Notes: generated by a model not told the origin, from the letters alone. Counted from the stretch's first letter, positions 31,552 through 43,471 are shown. The stretch is 64,000 nt of DNA from Bacillus sp. FJAT-47783 (GCF_022808615.1 NZ_JAKZKS010000003.1:124001-188000); one strand, 5' to 3'. Made by a program: numbers and translations.

Positions 31552-32192
31552 TTGTACAAATCAATATGAAAGGTTCCTTTTTCAAAACTGCAAAAAGAAA
31601 TATCGGAAACATCCATATATCCCCTATCCCTTAACTCTTTTTTTAACCAGTGTTCATCTTTGTCTATTTTATGTAAACCGTCCTGCTGAATTTCTCCATC
31701 TAAAATAATAGGCCATGTAAAATCACTATTACTTTTCCCCTCTTTTTGGAACACAGAAAGCTTCCCCGATGGCTCTAGTATCGCAAATTCAACATCGCTC
31801 AAATGCTGTATGTCTTTTTCCCGCAATTGCATGAGTAAATCATCATAGTTATATCGCTGTTTCGCCATTGCTTTTTCGTCTATTTTACCTCGATGAATAA
31901 TGATCGTAGGCTTTCCGTCAATTAAATGCCGAATGCGTTCACTTTTTAGCGAAATGTAAGCTAAACTTAATTGAATAATAAGTAAAACGAGCATCGGTAA
32001 TACCGTATGAAAAAGAGGATCTTTCGTATTTTCAATTCCAATGACTGCGATTTCAGCAAGCATAATAAAAACAACTAAATCTAAAATACTTAATTCACCG
32101 ATTTCCCTTTTACCCATTAATCGAAAAATAATTAAAATAATAAAATACAGGACAACCGTTCTTCCAATCATATTGATGGCAACATCCATCAT
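31542..32192 (-). CDS. DUF421/YetF-family membrane protein (YrbG-like)
   Basis: A 216-residue protein with three N-terminal membrane spans (about residues 8-30, 35-52, 58-80) followed by the YetF-type soluble domain ([18 protein letters not shown], then [16 protein letters not shown]). Related YetF/YrbG/YdfR proteins sit in spore membranes, and some (YetF, YdfS) take part in spore germination or 2Duf-type assemblies. The local partner is unknown. Preceded by GGAGGAGG; the second ATG at 32189 is an equally good start. Confidence 0.88.
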   Translation of the reverse strand: MMDVAINMIGRTVVLYFIILIIFRLMGKREIGELSILDLVVFIMLAEIAVIGIENTKDPLFHTVLPMLVLLIIQLSLAYISLKSERIRHLIDGKPTIIIHRGKIDEKAMAKQRYNYDDLLMQLREKDIQHLSDVEFAILEPSGKLSVFQKEGKSNSDFTWPIILDGEIQQDGLHKIDKDEHWLKKELRDRGYMDVSDISFCSFEKGTFHIDLYNEK

Positions 32193-32307
32193 TCTTCCTC
32201 CTCCATTTCAAATCCATTTGTTATTGTTTCGTAACGAAAGAGGTTTATTCATTTGCGATGATCGGTATGTTTTGAGAGAGGATTTTAACCTTATACAAGC
32301 GAGATCT

Positions 32308-33597
32308 TTAAATAAAATGAATTAAATAGCGAAAATAAATATAAACTGAACAGATACAAAGGGAAAGAAGCACAATCGGAAAACCTACTTTGAAAAACTC
32401 TAAAAAACTGACTTCTTCTTTAGCTTTTTTAGCTAGCCCTACAACGACTAAATTCGATGATGATCCTAATAATGTTCCATTCCCTCCTAAGCATGCTCCT
32501 AATGCTAACGACCACCATAACGGGTCTAAATTCGTCATTCCATACTCTTGTAATTCTAGAATGACAGGAATCATCGCTGCAACAAACGGAATGTTATCGA
32601 CAAACCCAGAAAGAACACCTGTTAACCATAGCATTAATAACGAAGTTTTCGGCAAATCCCCTTCCGTGTAGTAAATGAGACCTCTTGCTAATTCATCTAA
32701 AATCCCTACCTCTTCCAAGCCGCCAACGAGTAAAAATAAGCCTACAAAGAAAAATAATGTCGGCCACTCTACTTGTTTCATCACATCGTCTGCCCGATAT
32801 TCATCTTGCGTTAAAAGCATGAGCAAGATCGCACCAGCTAATGCAATACTCGTTAAATCGATGTGTAAAAATGGTTGTGCCATAAACCCAATAATCGTTA
32901 AAAATAAAACGAAGATAGATTTTGGAAGGGCAGGCGTTTTATGTAAGTAATCTCTCGCTTCAATTGAATCGATTTTTTTTGTTTGAACTGGTGTTAATGC
33001 CAGTTCGAATTTATAAAGAAAAATTAAATAAACGATTACAACTAAAAAAATAATCGATACAACGGGTGTTAAATGAGTGATAAATGTATTAAAGGTTAAA
33101 TGTTCAACAGCTTGACCAATCATAACGTTCGGTGGGTCTCCAATCAATGTAGCCGTTCCACCGATATTAGATGAAATAATGACGGCAATTAAATACGGGA
33201 TAGCTGGAATATTTAACAGCCGTACGAGCGTCATGATCACAGGTACGAGCAGTAGCACGATCGTTACATTCGCTAAAAAAGCTGAACCAATGGCTGTTAA
33301 TAACGAAATAACGATTAATAAAGGAATCGGGCTCCCTCCTACTCCTTTCGCTAATTTAATGGCTACATATTCAAAAATACCCGTCTTACTCGTTATCGTT
33401 ACAATGACCATCATCGAAAATAGTAAGGCAATTGTATTCCAATCAATATATTGTAAAAAAGCTGCATCGATATCATAAATACCGATTAACAGCATGAAGA
33501 CACCACCGGCACATGCAATTAATGCACGGTCGATTTTCTCTAGCATGATGAATATGTAGCATAAAACAAAAATGATAAAGACGATCATTGTCGACAT
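32308..33597 (-). CDS. ArsB/NhaD-type ion transporter permease
   Basis: A 429-residue integral membrane protein with ten to twelve spans, from the ion transporter superfamily that includes ArsB, NhaD and citrate permeases. Recognisable stretches are GGTATLIGDPPNVMIG near residue 145 and its second-half counterpart LGGNGTLLGSSSNLVVVG near residue 380, the paired hairpin loops of this fold. Substrate unknown. It stands alone: spoVB and yrbG on one side, yrzE divergently on the other. Confidence 0.85.
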   Translation of the reverse strand: MSTMIVFIIFVLCYIFIMLEKIDRALIACAGGVFMLLIGIYDIDAAFLQYIDWNTIALLFSMMVIVTITSKTGIFEYVAIKLAKGVGGSPIPLLIVISLLTAIGSAFLANVTIVLLLVPVIMTLVRLLNIPAIPYLIAVIISSNIGGTATLIGDPPNVMIGQAVEHLTFNTFITHLTPVVSIIFLVVIVYLIFLYKFELALTPVQTKKIDSIEARDYLHKTPALPKSIFVLFLTIIGFMAQPFLHIDLTSIALAGAILLMLLTQDEYRADDVMKQVEWPTLFFFVGLFLLVGGLEEVGILDELARGLIYYTEGDLPKTSLLMLWLTGVLSGFVDNIPFVAAMIPVILELQEYGMTNLDPLWWSLALGACLGGNGTLLGSSSNLVVVGLAKKAKEEVSFLEFFKVGFPIVLLSLCICSVYIYFRYLIHFI

Positions 33598-33849
33598 GAT
33601 GTTTCCCCTTCCATCTTTCGATTAGAAAAGCTTAAAGCTCCTTGCTTACCTAAACGACAAAAAGTTTGCCCTTTTGTCTTCATATGTTTAACTCGAGGGA
33701 GTAGATAGCTTTTGCTAGACAATCATTATTACATCCTATGATGCTAGTCCATGAAAATATTTATATTCTAAATCATTTTTTAACGAATAAGCTTGTATTA
33801 AGTGAATTTCTCTTTTTAGGAGTTTCCGAAAGAATGGGGGGATTTTTCA

Positions 33850-34239
33850 TTGATTGAGTCAAAAAGATGGGGCAGTGCAATTTTATACGGTGTGACGGCC
33901 ATTTTATTAATCGCTCTAGTCGTGAGTCTTCTTTTTTCATTGCTATTAAAATTTACGAGTTTAACTGAACAATCGATTCAGTGGCTTATCATCACATTAG
34001 CATTTATTTCTGTATTTATTGGCGGGATTGTCGCAGGGAGAAAAGGAAAAGAAAAAGGATTACTACTAGGGGCTTTAACAGCTTTAACTTATACGGGCAT
34101 TGTTCTTTTATTCCAATTTCTCGGATATGGCCAATCATTATCCGGAAAAAATTGGCTTTACCACGGAGGCTTTTTACTCGTTGCGATGCTAGGTGGCGTC
34201 ATCGGCGTTAATCTATCGTCGAGTAAACGACAATCGTAA
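33850..34239 (+). CDS. TIGR04086 family membrane protein (YrzE-like)
   Basis: A 129-residue protein with four predicted membrane spans (residues 10-35, 42-62, 68-92, 102-120) and the family glycine-rich loop VFIGGIVAGRKGKEKGLLLGAL. It starts at TTG 33850, 8 bp after GGGGGG. The family is widespread in Firmicutes, often beside yajC as here, and has no assigned function. Confidence 0.82.
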   Translation: MIESKRWGSAILYGVTAILLIALVVSLLFSLLLKFTSLTEQSIQWLIITLAFISVFIGGIVAGRKGKEKGLLLGALTALTYTGIVLLFQFLGYGQSLSGKNWLYHGGFLLVAMLGGVIGVNLSSSKRQS

Positions 34240-34294
34240 ACAATTAAGCTTTTGTCGAAAAGCTATCAAAAGTTCTCTTCGAGGACCGATTATT

Positions 34295-34330
34295 AAAAAA
34301 CAGGAAGCGAAATGGTCGCTTCCTGTTTTT
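34295..34330. terminator. Bidirectional terminator between yrzE and yajC
   Basis: AAAAACAGGAAGCGA pairs with TCGCTTCCTGTTTTT around a 5-nt loop between convergent genes. Confidence 0.93.
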
Positions 34331-34352
34331 CCTTGTCTACTTTATGTAAAGA

Positions 34353-34625
34353 CTATGCATTTGATTTTTCAACAACTTCTCTTACTGAGCGACGGTCAAA
34401 CGTTAGACGAGAACCATCACCAGCTTTCACAACGATTTTGTCTTCATCTAATGAATCAACAATACCGTGCATGCCGCCAATCGTGACAATTTTATCTCCT
34501 TTTTGCAAGCTTGACTGCATCTCACGAACTTGTTTTTGTTGCTTTTGTTGCGGTCGAATTAACAAGAAATAAAATACCGCAATCATCGCAATAAGTGGTA
34601 ATAAAGTACCTACTAAACCCTCCAT
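34353..34625 (-). CDS. yajC: Preprotein translocase subunit YajC
   Basis: A 90-residue protein: one N-terminal membrane span (LPLIAMIAVFYFLLIRP) followed by the YajC soluble domain (LQKGDKIVTIGGMHGIVDSL). It associates with SecDF in bacteria. The start is ATG 34625 (MEGLVG) with AAAGGGGTGA upstream; the GTG at 34634 lies inside that site. It follows tgt in the conserved queA-tgt-yajC order. Confidence 0.95.
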   Translation of the reverse strand: MEGLVGTLLPLIAMIAVFYFLLIRPQQKQQKQVREMQSSLQKGDKIVTIGGMHGIVDSLDEDKIVVKAGDGSRLTFDRRSVREVVEKSNA

Positions 34626-34646
34626 ATTTTTCACCCCTTTCTAAGC

Positions 34647-36847
<2,201 letters not shown>

Positions 36848-36870
36848 GTTCTCACCTATTTCTACATTAC

Positions 36871-37068
36871 TTATTTAAATCGACCGATAATAGAAAATAT
36901 AATGGTTAAAATAATACTAATGACAATACTTGTCATAATCGGAAAATAAAAGGTGACATTTCCTTTTTTAAATGTCAAATCACCGGGAAGTCGACCAAGA
37001 AAATTCATGATTAATCCGATGATGAGCAATACAGCACCTAAAATCATCAATATCTTCGGAAATTCCAT
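36871..37068 (-). CDS. DUF2905 family small membrane protein
   Basis: A 65-residue protein with two membrane spans (residues 5-27 and 40-62) and the family motif [19 protein letters not shown] between them. It overlaps the ruvB stop codon by one base (TAATG), so it is translationally coupled in the ruvA-ruvB-queA-tgt operon. Conserved in Firmicutes, function unknown. Confidence 0.85.
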   Translation of the reverse strand: MEFPKILMILGAVLLIIGLIMNFLGRLPGDLTFKKGNVTFYFPIMTSIVISIILTIIFSIIGRFK

Positions 37069-38069
37069 TATTTTTTTGGCACCTCCAAGCCAAAATGGTT
37101 ATAAACAAGGTCTGTTACCATTCTTCCCCTAGGTGTTCGTTTAATAAAACCAATTTGCAATAAATACGGTTCATAAACATCTTCAATCGTGTGAGATTCT
37201 TCTCCAATTGTAGCAGATATCGTATCAAGACCAACAGGACCACCGTTAAACTTCTCAATAATACTAAGCAATAACTTATGATCAATATGATCTAAACCGA
37301 GCTTATCGACTTGAAGTCGTTCTAGTGCATCCTTTGCTAAGTCATTTGTAATTTTTTCGTATTGAAGGACTTGAGCAAAGTCGCGTACGCGTCGAAGTAG
37401 GCGATTAGCAATTCTTGGTGTCCCTCTAGATCTTCGAGCAATTTCCGCTGATGCTGCTTCATCAATTTCTGTTTCAAACAAGTGAGCCGTTCTTGTCACA
37501 ATTTGCGAAAGCTCTTCCTCTTGATAATATTCAAGTCTACCGAGTACGCCAAATCGATCTCTTAACGGTGCTGTAAGGAGCCCAACACGCGTCGTTGCCC
37601 CAACGAGCGTAAACGGCGGTAAGTCCAAGCGAACACTACGAGCGCTCGGTCCTTTTCCGATGACAATATCTAAACAAAAATCTTCCATGGCAGGGTAGAG
37701 AACTTCTTCAATGGAGCGTTGCAGACGATGGATTTCATCAATAAATAGGACATCTCCTGGTTCTAACGCGGTTAATACAGCCGCTAAATCGCCTGGACGC
37801 TCAATGGCAGGTCCTGAAGTTGTACGAATGTTAACGCCCATTTCGTTTGCTATGATTGTTGCTAACGTCGTCTTCCCTAAGCCCGGTGGACCGTATAATA
37901 AGACGTGATCCAATGTTTCTTGACGTATTTTTGCCGCTTCGATAAAAACTTTTAAATTGTCTTTAATCTTTTCTTGTCCAATGTATTGGCTTAAGCTTTG
38001 TGGTCGAAGACTGAGCTCTAACTTTTCTTCTTCAAGATCTGCTTCTTGGGAAACAATTCGCTCTTCCAT
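37068..38069 (-). CDS. ruvB: Holliday junction DNA helicase RuvB
   Basis: AAA+ motor of 333 residues that drives branch migration with RuvA. Walker A is [12 protein letters not shown] near residue 60, Walker B is FIDEIHRL near 110, the sensor is [10 protein letters not shown] near 155, and a winged-helix domain ([18 protein letters not shown]) ends the protein. The start is ATG 38069 (MEERIVS), 6 bp after AAGGGG; the ATG at 38075 is directly against it. Confidence 0.97.
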   Translation of the reverse strand: MEERIVSQEADLEEEKLELSLRPQSLSQYIGQEKIKDNLKVFIEAAKIRQETLDHVLLYGPPGLGKTTLATIIANEMGVNIRTTSGPAIERPGDLAAVLTALEPGDVLFIDEIHRLQRSIEEVLYPAMEDFCLDIVIGKGPSARSVRLDLPPFTLVGATTRVGLLTAPLRDRFGVLGRLEYYQEEELSQIVTRTAHLFETEIDEAASAEIARRSRGTPRIANRLLRRVRDFAQVLQYEKITNDLAKDALERLQVDKLGLDHIDHKLLLSIIEKFNGGPVGLDTISATIGEESHTIEDVYEPYLLQIGFIKRTPRGRMVTDLVYNHFGLEVPKK

Positions 38070-38079
38070 AAGCATCCCC

Positions 38080-38691
38080 TTACTTTAAAAGCTTCTGTAA
38101 CGCTTTTTTTACATATTGATCAGTTGATAACGATTCTTCTTTTAATGAAGGTATCACTTTATTAATTTCACGCTCACTATATCCAAGAACTTTTAAAGCT
38201 TCAACCGCTTCTGTCAATGAATTTGCGCTTTCCTCTTTTTGCTCAACTTCATCAAAATTGAATAAGTCTTGTGAAATAGCAGTAGGAATAATATCTACTA
38301 ATTTTCCTTTTAAGTCAAGGATGATTTGTCGAGCCGTTTTCTTCCCGACACCAGGAAATTTGACGAGAAACTTCTCATCTTCATTTTCAATCGCTTCAAT
38401 GACTTGTATGGGGTCACCGGAAGCTAAGATGGCAAGACCACCCTTTGGTCCAATACCTGTTACGTTTAATAATTTCATAAATAACGCTTTCTCTTCACGC
38501 GTTTCAAATCCATATAATGCTAAAATGTCTTCACGGACGTGTTGATATGTATAAATCGTTATTTCATGATTTAAGTATTTTTGAAAAACGAAAGGATTTG
38601 GTGTCATAATTTGATATCCAATTCCTCGGTTTTCAATCACGATATATTCAGGACTAATATAATTTACTGTTCCGCTAACAAACTCAATCAA
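38080..38691 (-). CDS. ruvA: Holliday junction DNA helicase RuvA
   Basis: A 203-residue tetrameric junction-binding subunit. An OB fold (residues 1-62, [19 protein letters not shown]) is followed by two helix-hairpin-helix motifs ([16 protein letters not shown] and [16 protein letters not shown]) and a C-terminal RuvB-binding three-helix domain. It begins at TTG 38691 behind AGAGGTGA and is 10 bp upstream of ruvB. Confidence 0.96.
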   Translation of the reverse strand: MIEFVSGTVNYISPEYIVIENRGIGYQIMTPNPFVFQKYLNHEITIYTYQHVREDILALYGFETREEKALFMKLLNVTGIGPKGGLAILASGDPIQVIEAIENEDEKFLVKFPGVGKKTARQIILDLKGKLVDIIPTAISQDLFNFDEVEQKEESANSLTEAVEALKVLGYSEREINKVIPSLKEESLSTDQYVKKALQKLLK

Positions 38692-38799
38692 TCTTGTTCA
38701 CCTCTTTACAACTGTATCTCATTTTATCATAAAAATTTCATAATAAAGAAGAAAATACACCACCTTTCATTAGAGTTAATGTCATTGAATTTTGAACAC

Positions 38800-38828
38800 A
38801 AAAAAAGCCGTGCATCTGCACAAGCTCT
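38800..38828 (-). terminator. Terminator after bofC
   Basis: On the minus strand AGCTTGTGCA pairs with TGCACGGCT and is followed by seven T, three bases after the bofC stop codon. Confidence 0.75.
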
Positions 38829-38830
38829 TA

Positions 38831-39376
38831 TTATTGGACGTTATCGATTGAATATTGTTTAAAGGTTTCAATAACCTCTAAATATTGATTTTTATTTTTA
38901 ATCGGTATTCCATTTTTTAATTCCTGATGTCGACTAGTCTCAAGTTTCCCGACATCTATTTGAAAAAAGGATTGAATAATATTATGTGTGTCGACTGGCC
39001 TTCCATTAAAAATAGATAATGTTCCATCTTCTTGAATACCAAAGTAACCGTTCGTTTTTAGTAATGGAGAAATGTCATCGATATATTTTTGAAATACAAT
39101 TTTATCTTCATTTTGGGTGATTAATTGCCATTCTGCATATTGTGACCAAAAATCTTCCATGGACCAAATCGTTTCTTCTTTTAATTCTTCACTCTTTTCT
39201 CCATCCATATAAATTCTCTCAAGAACCACTTTTACTGTTATCGGACCTGTTACTTCATAGGCTTCATGCTTTTTTGAAGTTTGTTCTTCATTTGCAAAAG
39301 ATGATCCAAGTAATATCATGACAAAAAATAACATGATCAGGGATATGAGAAAGAAGAGATGATGCACCCGTCTCAT
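38831..39376 (-). CDS. bofC: Intercompartmental signalling factor BofC
   Basis: A 181-residue forespore-secreted protein. An N-terminal signal segment (FFLISLIMLFFVMILLG) is followed by the two BofC domains (ITVKVVLERIYMDGEKSEE and IDDISPLLKTNGYFGIQEDGTLSIF). In B. subtilis BofC restrains the SpoIVB protease that triggers SpoIVFB and sigma-K activation. Both SpoIVF proteins are encoded 16 kb away in this window. ATG 39376 is placed 8 bp from AGAGGTG; the TTG at 39379 is the alternative. Sits between ruvA and yebC as in B. subtilis. Confidence 0.92.
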   Translation of the reverse strand: MRRVHHLFFLISLIMLFFVMILLGSSFANEEQTSKKHEAYEVTGPITVKVVLERIYMDGEKSEELKEETIWSMEDFWSQYAEWQLITQNEDKIVFQKYIDDISPLLKTNGYFGIQEDGTLSIFNGRPVDTHNIIQSFFQIDVGKLETSRHQELKNGIPIKNKNQYLEVIETFKQYSIDNVQ

Positions 39377-39453
39377 CAAACATTCACCTCTTTGAATAAG
39401 ATATCAATAAGACTAGTGTAGCCAAAATTAGAAGTTTTAACCAAATATTAAAA

Positions 39454-39493
39454 TAAAAAAGCGTTTATTGGTGAATACGCAATAAACGCTTAT
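39454..39493 (-). terminator. Terminator after the YebC-family gene
   Basis: AAGCGTTTATTG pairs with CAATAAACGCTT (one extra C) followed by TTTTTATTT on the minus strand, 22 bp past the stop. Confidence 0.85.
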
Positions 39494-39515
39494 TTCTATA
39501 TCCTTGATTCACATC

Positions 39516-40241
39516 TTATTCTTCCATATTATGATAGACCTCTTGTACGTCATCATCGTCTTCTAAAACGTCAATAAGCTTGTACATTTTCTCTGCTGTT
39601 TCTTCTTCTACTTGTGAATAGGTTTGTGGCACCATTGTTATTTCTGCAGTAGCAAAAGTGTAACCTCTTTTTTCTAATGTTTCCATAACACCATTAAAGC
39701 TTTCAGGTGCCGTATAAATTTCAAATGCCTCTTCTGTTGCTTCCATATCTTCTGCACCTGATTCAATTACTTCAAGCAGCATGTCATCTTCGTCTATCGA
39801 AAGATTTTCCCGACTAATAACTATATATCCTTTACGGTCAAACATATATGATACACAACCACTTTCACCAAGGTTGCCACCATTTTTATTAAAAGCTGTC
39901 CGAACATTTGTCGCCGTACGATTTTTATTATCCGTTAAGCATTTTACCATGATCGCTACAGCACCAGGGCCGTACCCTTCATACGTAATTTCTTCATAAT
40001 TTTCGCTACCGTGAGCTCCAGTTGCTTTTTTAATGGCACGATCAATATTATCATTTGGCATATTAGCAGCTTTGGCTTTATCTATCGCTAAGCGAAGGCC
40101 AGGGTTTGCGTCAGGATCACCGCCACCTTGTTTAGCTGCAACATAAATTTCTTTCGCTAATTTCATGAAGATTTTTCCACGCTTTGCATCTTGCGCGTTT
40201 TTTCTACGTTGGATGTTTTTCCACTTAGAATGTCCTGCCAT
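39516..40241 (-). CDS. YebC/PmpR family protein (TACO1-like translation factor)
   Basis: A 241-residue soluble protein beginning [22 protein letters not shown] split over the classic family start, with [13 protein letters not shown]-type and [19 protein letters not shown] motifs. Older annotations call it a transcriptional regulator. Recent work assigns the family to ribosome rescue at polyproline stretches. The start is ATG 40241, 8 bp from GAGAGGGG; the frame extends to 40262 without a site. B. subtilis YrbC is the positional match. Confidence 0.95.
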   Translation of the reverse strand: MAGHSKWKNIQRRKNAQDAKRGKIFMKLAKEIYVAAKQGGGDPDANPGLRLAIDKAKAANMPNDNIDRAIKKATGAHGSENYEEITYEGYGPGAVAIMVKCLTDNKNRTATNVRTAFNKNGGNLGESGCVSYMFDRKGYIVISRENLSIDEDDMLLEVIESGAEDMEATEEAFEIYTAPESFNGVMETLEKRGYTFATAEITMVPQTYSQVEEETAEKMYKLIDVLEDDDDVQEVYHNMEE

Positions 40242-40349
40242 TCTAAATTCCCCTCTCATCAAAACAGTTTCATTTTTTTAATATATCATAATTTAGGGGA
40301 AACGGAAAATTTAGTTCGCAATTGCATCTATATTGGCTACACAATTTCA

Positions 40350-40388
40350 TAAAAGAGGTAACCCAGTCATTCTGAGCCACCTCTTTTA
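40350..40388 (-). terminator. Terminator after the CoxA-like gene
   Basis: AAAAGAGGTGGCTCAG pairs with CTGGGTTACCTCTTTT across a short loop on the minus strand, with T-rich sequence following. Confidence 0.78.
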
Positions 40389-40391
40389 ATG

Positions 40392-41057
40392 TTAACGATT
40401 TCCATTAAACGGTTCAGCTAGTGCATCTCCGATATCGTCAAATAAATCTCGAATATCGTTATTCATGTCATCCCCGTTATCTAGCCCTCGGTTTATATTG
40501 CGTACGCGCGTAAACGTTCCTTCATCTGTTACAACATTGATATTTTTGCCTCTTGCTATATTTTCTGCAACGGTTTTTACTCTTTCTTTCACATCGACAT
40601 CGTTCCGGTCATTTGTATCAACAGCGACAACGACATTGTTTTCTGTTACGAGTGTATTCACATCTTCAATATTCTTTAGTTTTGCAACTTGATCTGAAAT
40701 ACGTTCTGCTAATCGATTGTTTTCATTTAAGGTATTGTTCCCTAGATGACCATGATAATTGTAAGAGTCTCGATCATATTTCCCAATATTATTTGTACGA
40801 TCGCGATCTCCGACTGTTAATGGTGATCTATTACCATAATTAGTATCTTCCATTCCTCCATCAAACATTTCTGTTAATGGACCATCGTTGTCGATAAAGT
40901 CTTGGTTATTTTGCTCACGATCACCTGTGTAATATCCAATTGGCTGCACATTATCGTTATATCTCGTATCCATGGCATTATTATCGCCAACATTACAAGC
41001 TGCAAGACTTGTTGATATAATTGATAATGCAGCAATAACTGAAGCTGTTTTCCTCAA
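40392..41057 (-). CDS. YhcN/YlaJ family sporulation lipoprotein (CoxA-like)
   Basis: A 221-residue lipoprotein: signal peptide RKTASVIAALSIISTSLAAC with the lipobox LAAC and acylated Cys near residue 21. An Asn/Asp-rich spacer follows, then the YhcN/YlaJ domain (LAERISDQVAKLKNIEDVNTL split at residues 120-145). B. subtilis CoxA (YrbB), a spore cortex protein, sits at this place. The start is TTG 41057, 8 bp after GGGGGG; upstream in-frame codons precede that site. The ribosome site is buried in a strong hairpin (see the entry at 41066). Confidence 0.88.
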   Translation of the reverse strand: MRKTASVIAALSIISTSLAACNVGDNNAMDTRYNDNVQPIGYYTGDREQNNQDFIDNDGPLTEMFDGGMEDTNYGNRSPLTVGDRDRTNNIGKYDRDSYNYHGHLGNNTLNENNRLAERISDQVAKLKNIEDVNTLVTENNVVVAVDTNDRNDVDVKERVKTVAENIARGKNINVVTDEGTFTRVRNINRGLDNGDDMNNDIRDLFDDIGDALAEPFNGNR

Positions 41058-41065
41058 TACAAAAA

Positions 41066-41129
41066 CCCCCCTGATGACCCTTATCGAGCGATAATCGCTC
41101 ATTTATAAGGTGTTCAACTATCAAGAGGG
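41066..41129 (-). terminator. nadE terminator-like hairpin that contains the next gene's ribosome site
   Basis: On the minus strand CCCTCTTGAT pairs with ATCAGGGGGG (ten pairs including two G-U), enclosing CCTTAT/ATAAGG and the perfect inner stem GAGCGA/TCGCTC. Five T follow. It lies 42 bp after the nadE stop, but its 3' arm is the GGGGGG ribosome site of the CoxA-like gene. Confidence 0.7.
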
Positions 41130-41171
41130 CTATATCCATGATTTACAGGGAAATAAGAAAAAGTATTCCAA

Positions 41172-41912
41172 TTAAAATTTTGGCGGTGCTGCTGCTAACC
41201 GGCGTTTATGCTCAGACCGTTTATGCATGTTTTCAATGATTTGGCGATCGTATTCTGGAACTTCTTCACCTTTTAAGTATTTATCAATCATGTCATACGT
41301 CGTTCCCATTTCATTTTCATCTGTTTGACCTTCCCAAAGACCAGCGCTTGGAGCTTTATGAATAACCTCATCAGGTACTCCTAACGTTTTGGCAAGTTCA
41401 CGTACTTCTCCTTTTGTAAAGTGAACGAGCGGAACTAAATCAACACCGCCATCACCATATTTCGTAAAATAACCTGTATGCCATTCAGCCGCATTATCTG
41501 TTCCTGTAACTAAATAACCAAAGTTATTGGCTACAGCATATAGTGTTGTCATTCGAAGACGAGCTCTCGTATTGGCATCACCCATTTTAACTGCTTGTTC
41601 ATTCCATTTATTTTGTTCTTTTAGTTTGTCCTTAATTTGTGTGAATAATTTTTCATGTGTTTCCGTTAAATCAATGGTAATAGAATCAATTCCACTGCTT
41701 TCCACTACTTTCAGCGCATCCTCTTCGTCTTTCGGATTGCTTTTACAAGGCATAATTACCCCTAATGAGTTATCTGGAAAAGCGCGTTTAATTAAGTGCG
41801 CTACTACAGCTGAATCGATTCCACCACTAATTCCGACAATGAGTCCGTTTGCCTGAGCTGTTTTTACTTGCTCACGTAACCACTCAACTAATTTCGTTAC
41901 TTTTTCTTCCAT
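41172..41912 (-). CDS. nadE: NAD(+) synthase (ammonia-dependent)
   Basis: Last step of NAD synthesis: amidation of deamido-NAD with ATP and ammonia. The 246 residues lack the glutaminase domain. The PP-loop GISGGIDSAVVAHL is near residue 33, YLVTGTDNAAEW near 130, and TKYGDGGVDLVPL near 145. The start is ATG 41912 (MEEKVTK), 9 bp from AAAGGAG; the upstream frame to 41936 starts before that site. It is near the nadA-nadC-nadB genes with safA between. Confidence 0.95.
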   Translation of the reverse strand: MEEKVTKLVEWLREQVKTAQANGLIVGISGGIDSAVVAHLIKRAFPDNSLGVIMPCKSNPKDEEDALKVVESSGIDSITIDLTETHEKLFTQIKDKLKEQNKWNEQAVKMGDANTRARLRMTTLYAVANNFGYLVTGTDNAAEWHTGYFTKYGDGGVDLVPLVHFTKGEVRELAKTLGVPDEVIHKAPSAGLWEGQTDENEMGTTYDMIDKYLKGEEVPEYDRQIIENMHKRSEHKRRLAAAPPKF

Positions 41913-42011
41913 TCCTTCATGCTCCTTTACTTGCAATCATGACCTAATCATATCATATTGTGTAATCACAATGAAGGCATGTTAGTTCTACTGAACATAA
42001 CATCTAAATTA

Positions 42012-42042
42012 GAAAAAGGTGATCTCCATTGGAAATCACCTT
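42012..42042 (-). terminator. Terminator after safA
   Basis: AAGGTGATTTCCA pairs with the GGAGATCACCTT arm, followed by TTTCT on the minus strand. Confidence 0.85.
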
Positions 42043-42049
42043 AACAATT

Positions 42050-43342
42050 TTAATCTTCATCCTCTTCATCATATTGCGGAGCTGCGTACAGTCGGCTATA
42101 ATCATACATTCCTTGAGGGTGTGGCGGATAAGCATGGTATGGCTGTGGATATGGATGCGCCATCGGATATCCATAATATGGCATCATTGGATGCGGTTGC
42201 CCACATCCGCATCCATTTCCGTAAGGTGCTGGCACCATGTGAGTTGGATACATCATATTCGGATAGGCCATATTTTCAACATTTTCCATATCATCACCGT
42301 CATCTTCCATCATTTCAGGGCTTACCATGTTCGGTTGATATGGACTTGGCATCATTGGCTGTGGATGATAACCCATTGGCCCAAATCCTGATCCGGGCAT
42401 AATTGGTGAAACAGGAACACAGCCAGGAGGAACCATTCCATAAGGCATTCCATAAGCTGGTTGAGCTTGTGGAGCATTTGGATAAAATCCTTGCCCTGGG
42501 TGCATTTGAGCACCCTGTACCATTCCACCATGATCATTCATCTCATCATGATCATCATTCATCATTTCAGGATTTTCTTCCTGTGGGTACATATAGGAGT
42601 TATTCGGTGCTCCGTAGTTCGCCATCGGTCCAAATCCTGGTCCTGGCATAACGGGTGAAACAGGCATGCAATTTTGTGGCCATTGTCCACCATATGCCGG
42701 CATCGTTTGCGGTTGCATAGGCATATAAGGCATTTGTGGCATATAAGGCATTGTCATACTTTCATTTTCCTCCTCTTCCGTATCTGACATCGGTTCTTTA
42801 TATATATCTTTCATCTCATCATCTTGCTTCATAATATTTGGTAGGACATTAGCTGGTTTTGGTGGTAATTGTGGTTGCTGTTTCATTTCTGGCATCATCG
42901 GCATATTAACCGTATAAAAATTATGCACATCAATGTCAGGATAGAACGGTTGCTGTTTAATAGGCATTTGAGGAACGAACGGTTTCGACGGCTTTTCATT
43001 TGCTTTTGTATCTTCTACATCTACATTTGCCTTCGGCTTGCCCATTCCATATGGGTGTTCAACTTTCGGCATTTCTTTTTTTGGCATTTCTTTTGGTGTC
43101 TCTTTTTTAGGCATTTCCTTTTTTGGCATTTCTTTTGGCACTTCTTTTTTCGTATTGTAGTTTATTTTCGTGTCGGTTTTGACTGGTACACCTCCTGTTG
43201 GGACTTTGATTTTCATCCCTGGCATAATTAAATCTGGATTACTTAATTGTGTATTCATTTGCTTTAATTCTTCGAAGTCAACTCCATATTTTTGGGCAAT
43301 TTTCCACAATGTATCGCCTTTTTGAACAATATGGATTTTCAC
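42050..43342 (-). CDS. safA: Spore coat morphogenetic protein SafA (LysM domain)
   Basis: Directs inner coat assembly and is anchored to the cortex by its LysM domain (residues 2-47, IHIVQKGDTLWKIAQKYG to MKIKVP). Residues 66-93 are a Lys/Glu/Met/Pro repeat built from KEMPKKE units. The rest of the 430 residues is Pro-, Met-, Tyr- and Asn-rich with an acidic patch (SDTEEEENES near 186) and a duplicated block PVSPxMPGxGFGPM at 227-240 and 310-323. The C-terminus has GNGCGCGQPHPMMPYYGYP. It lies beside the nad genes as in B. subtilis. No catalytic domain is expected. Confidence 0.93.
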   Translation of the reverse strand: MKIHIVQKGDTLWKIAQKYGVDFEELKQMNTQLSNPDLIMPGMKIKVPTGGVPVKTDTKINYNTKKEVPKEMPKKEMPKKETPKEMPKKEMPKVEHPYGMGKPKANVDVEDTKANEKPSKPFVPQMPIKQQPFYPDIDVHNFYTVNMPMMPEMKQQPQLPPKPANVLPNIMKQDDEMKDIYKEPMSDTEEEENESMTMPYMPQMPYMPMQPQTMPAYGGQWPQNCMPVSPVMPGPGFGPMANYGAPNNSYMYPQEENPEMMNDDHDEMNDHGGMVQGAQMHPGQGFYPNAPQAQPAYGMPYGMVPPGCVPVSPIMPGSGFGPMGYHPQPMMPSPYQPNMVSPEMMEDDGDDMENVENMAYPNMMYPTHMVPAPYGNGCGCGQPHPMMPYYGYPMAHPYPQPYHAYPPHPQGMYDYSRLYAAPQYDEEDED

Positions 43343-43471
43343 ACTTTTTCCCTCCTATCGAAAGGCTTAACAGCGAGTTCACAAATAAAACAATTTATCA
43401 TGAGTGCTCATCACAACTTATGCGAATACTTTCCAAATTATGATTGGGATATGCAAACATGCTTTAAAACT

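Noticed and set aside
42019-42651. Histidine- and tryptophan-rich plus-strand frames opposite safA
   Set aside because: They are the reverse complement of Met/Pro/Tyr-rich SafA codons, with no ribosome sites; composition shadows of the real gene.
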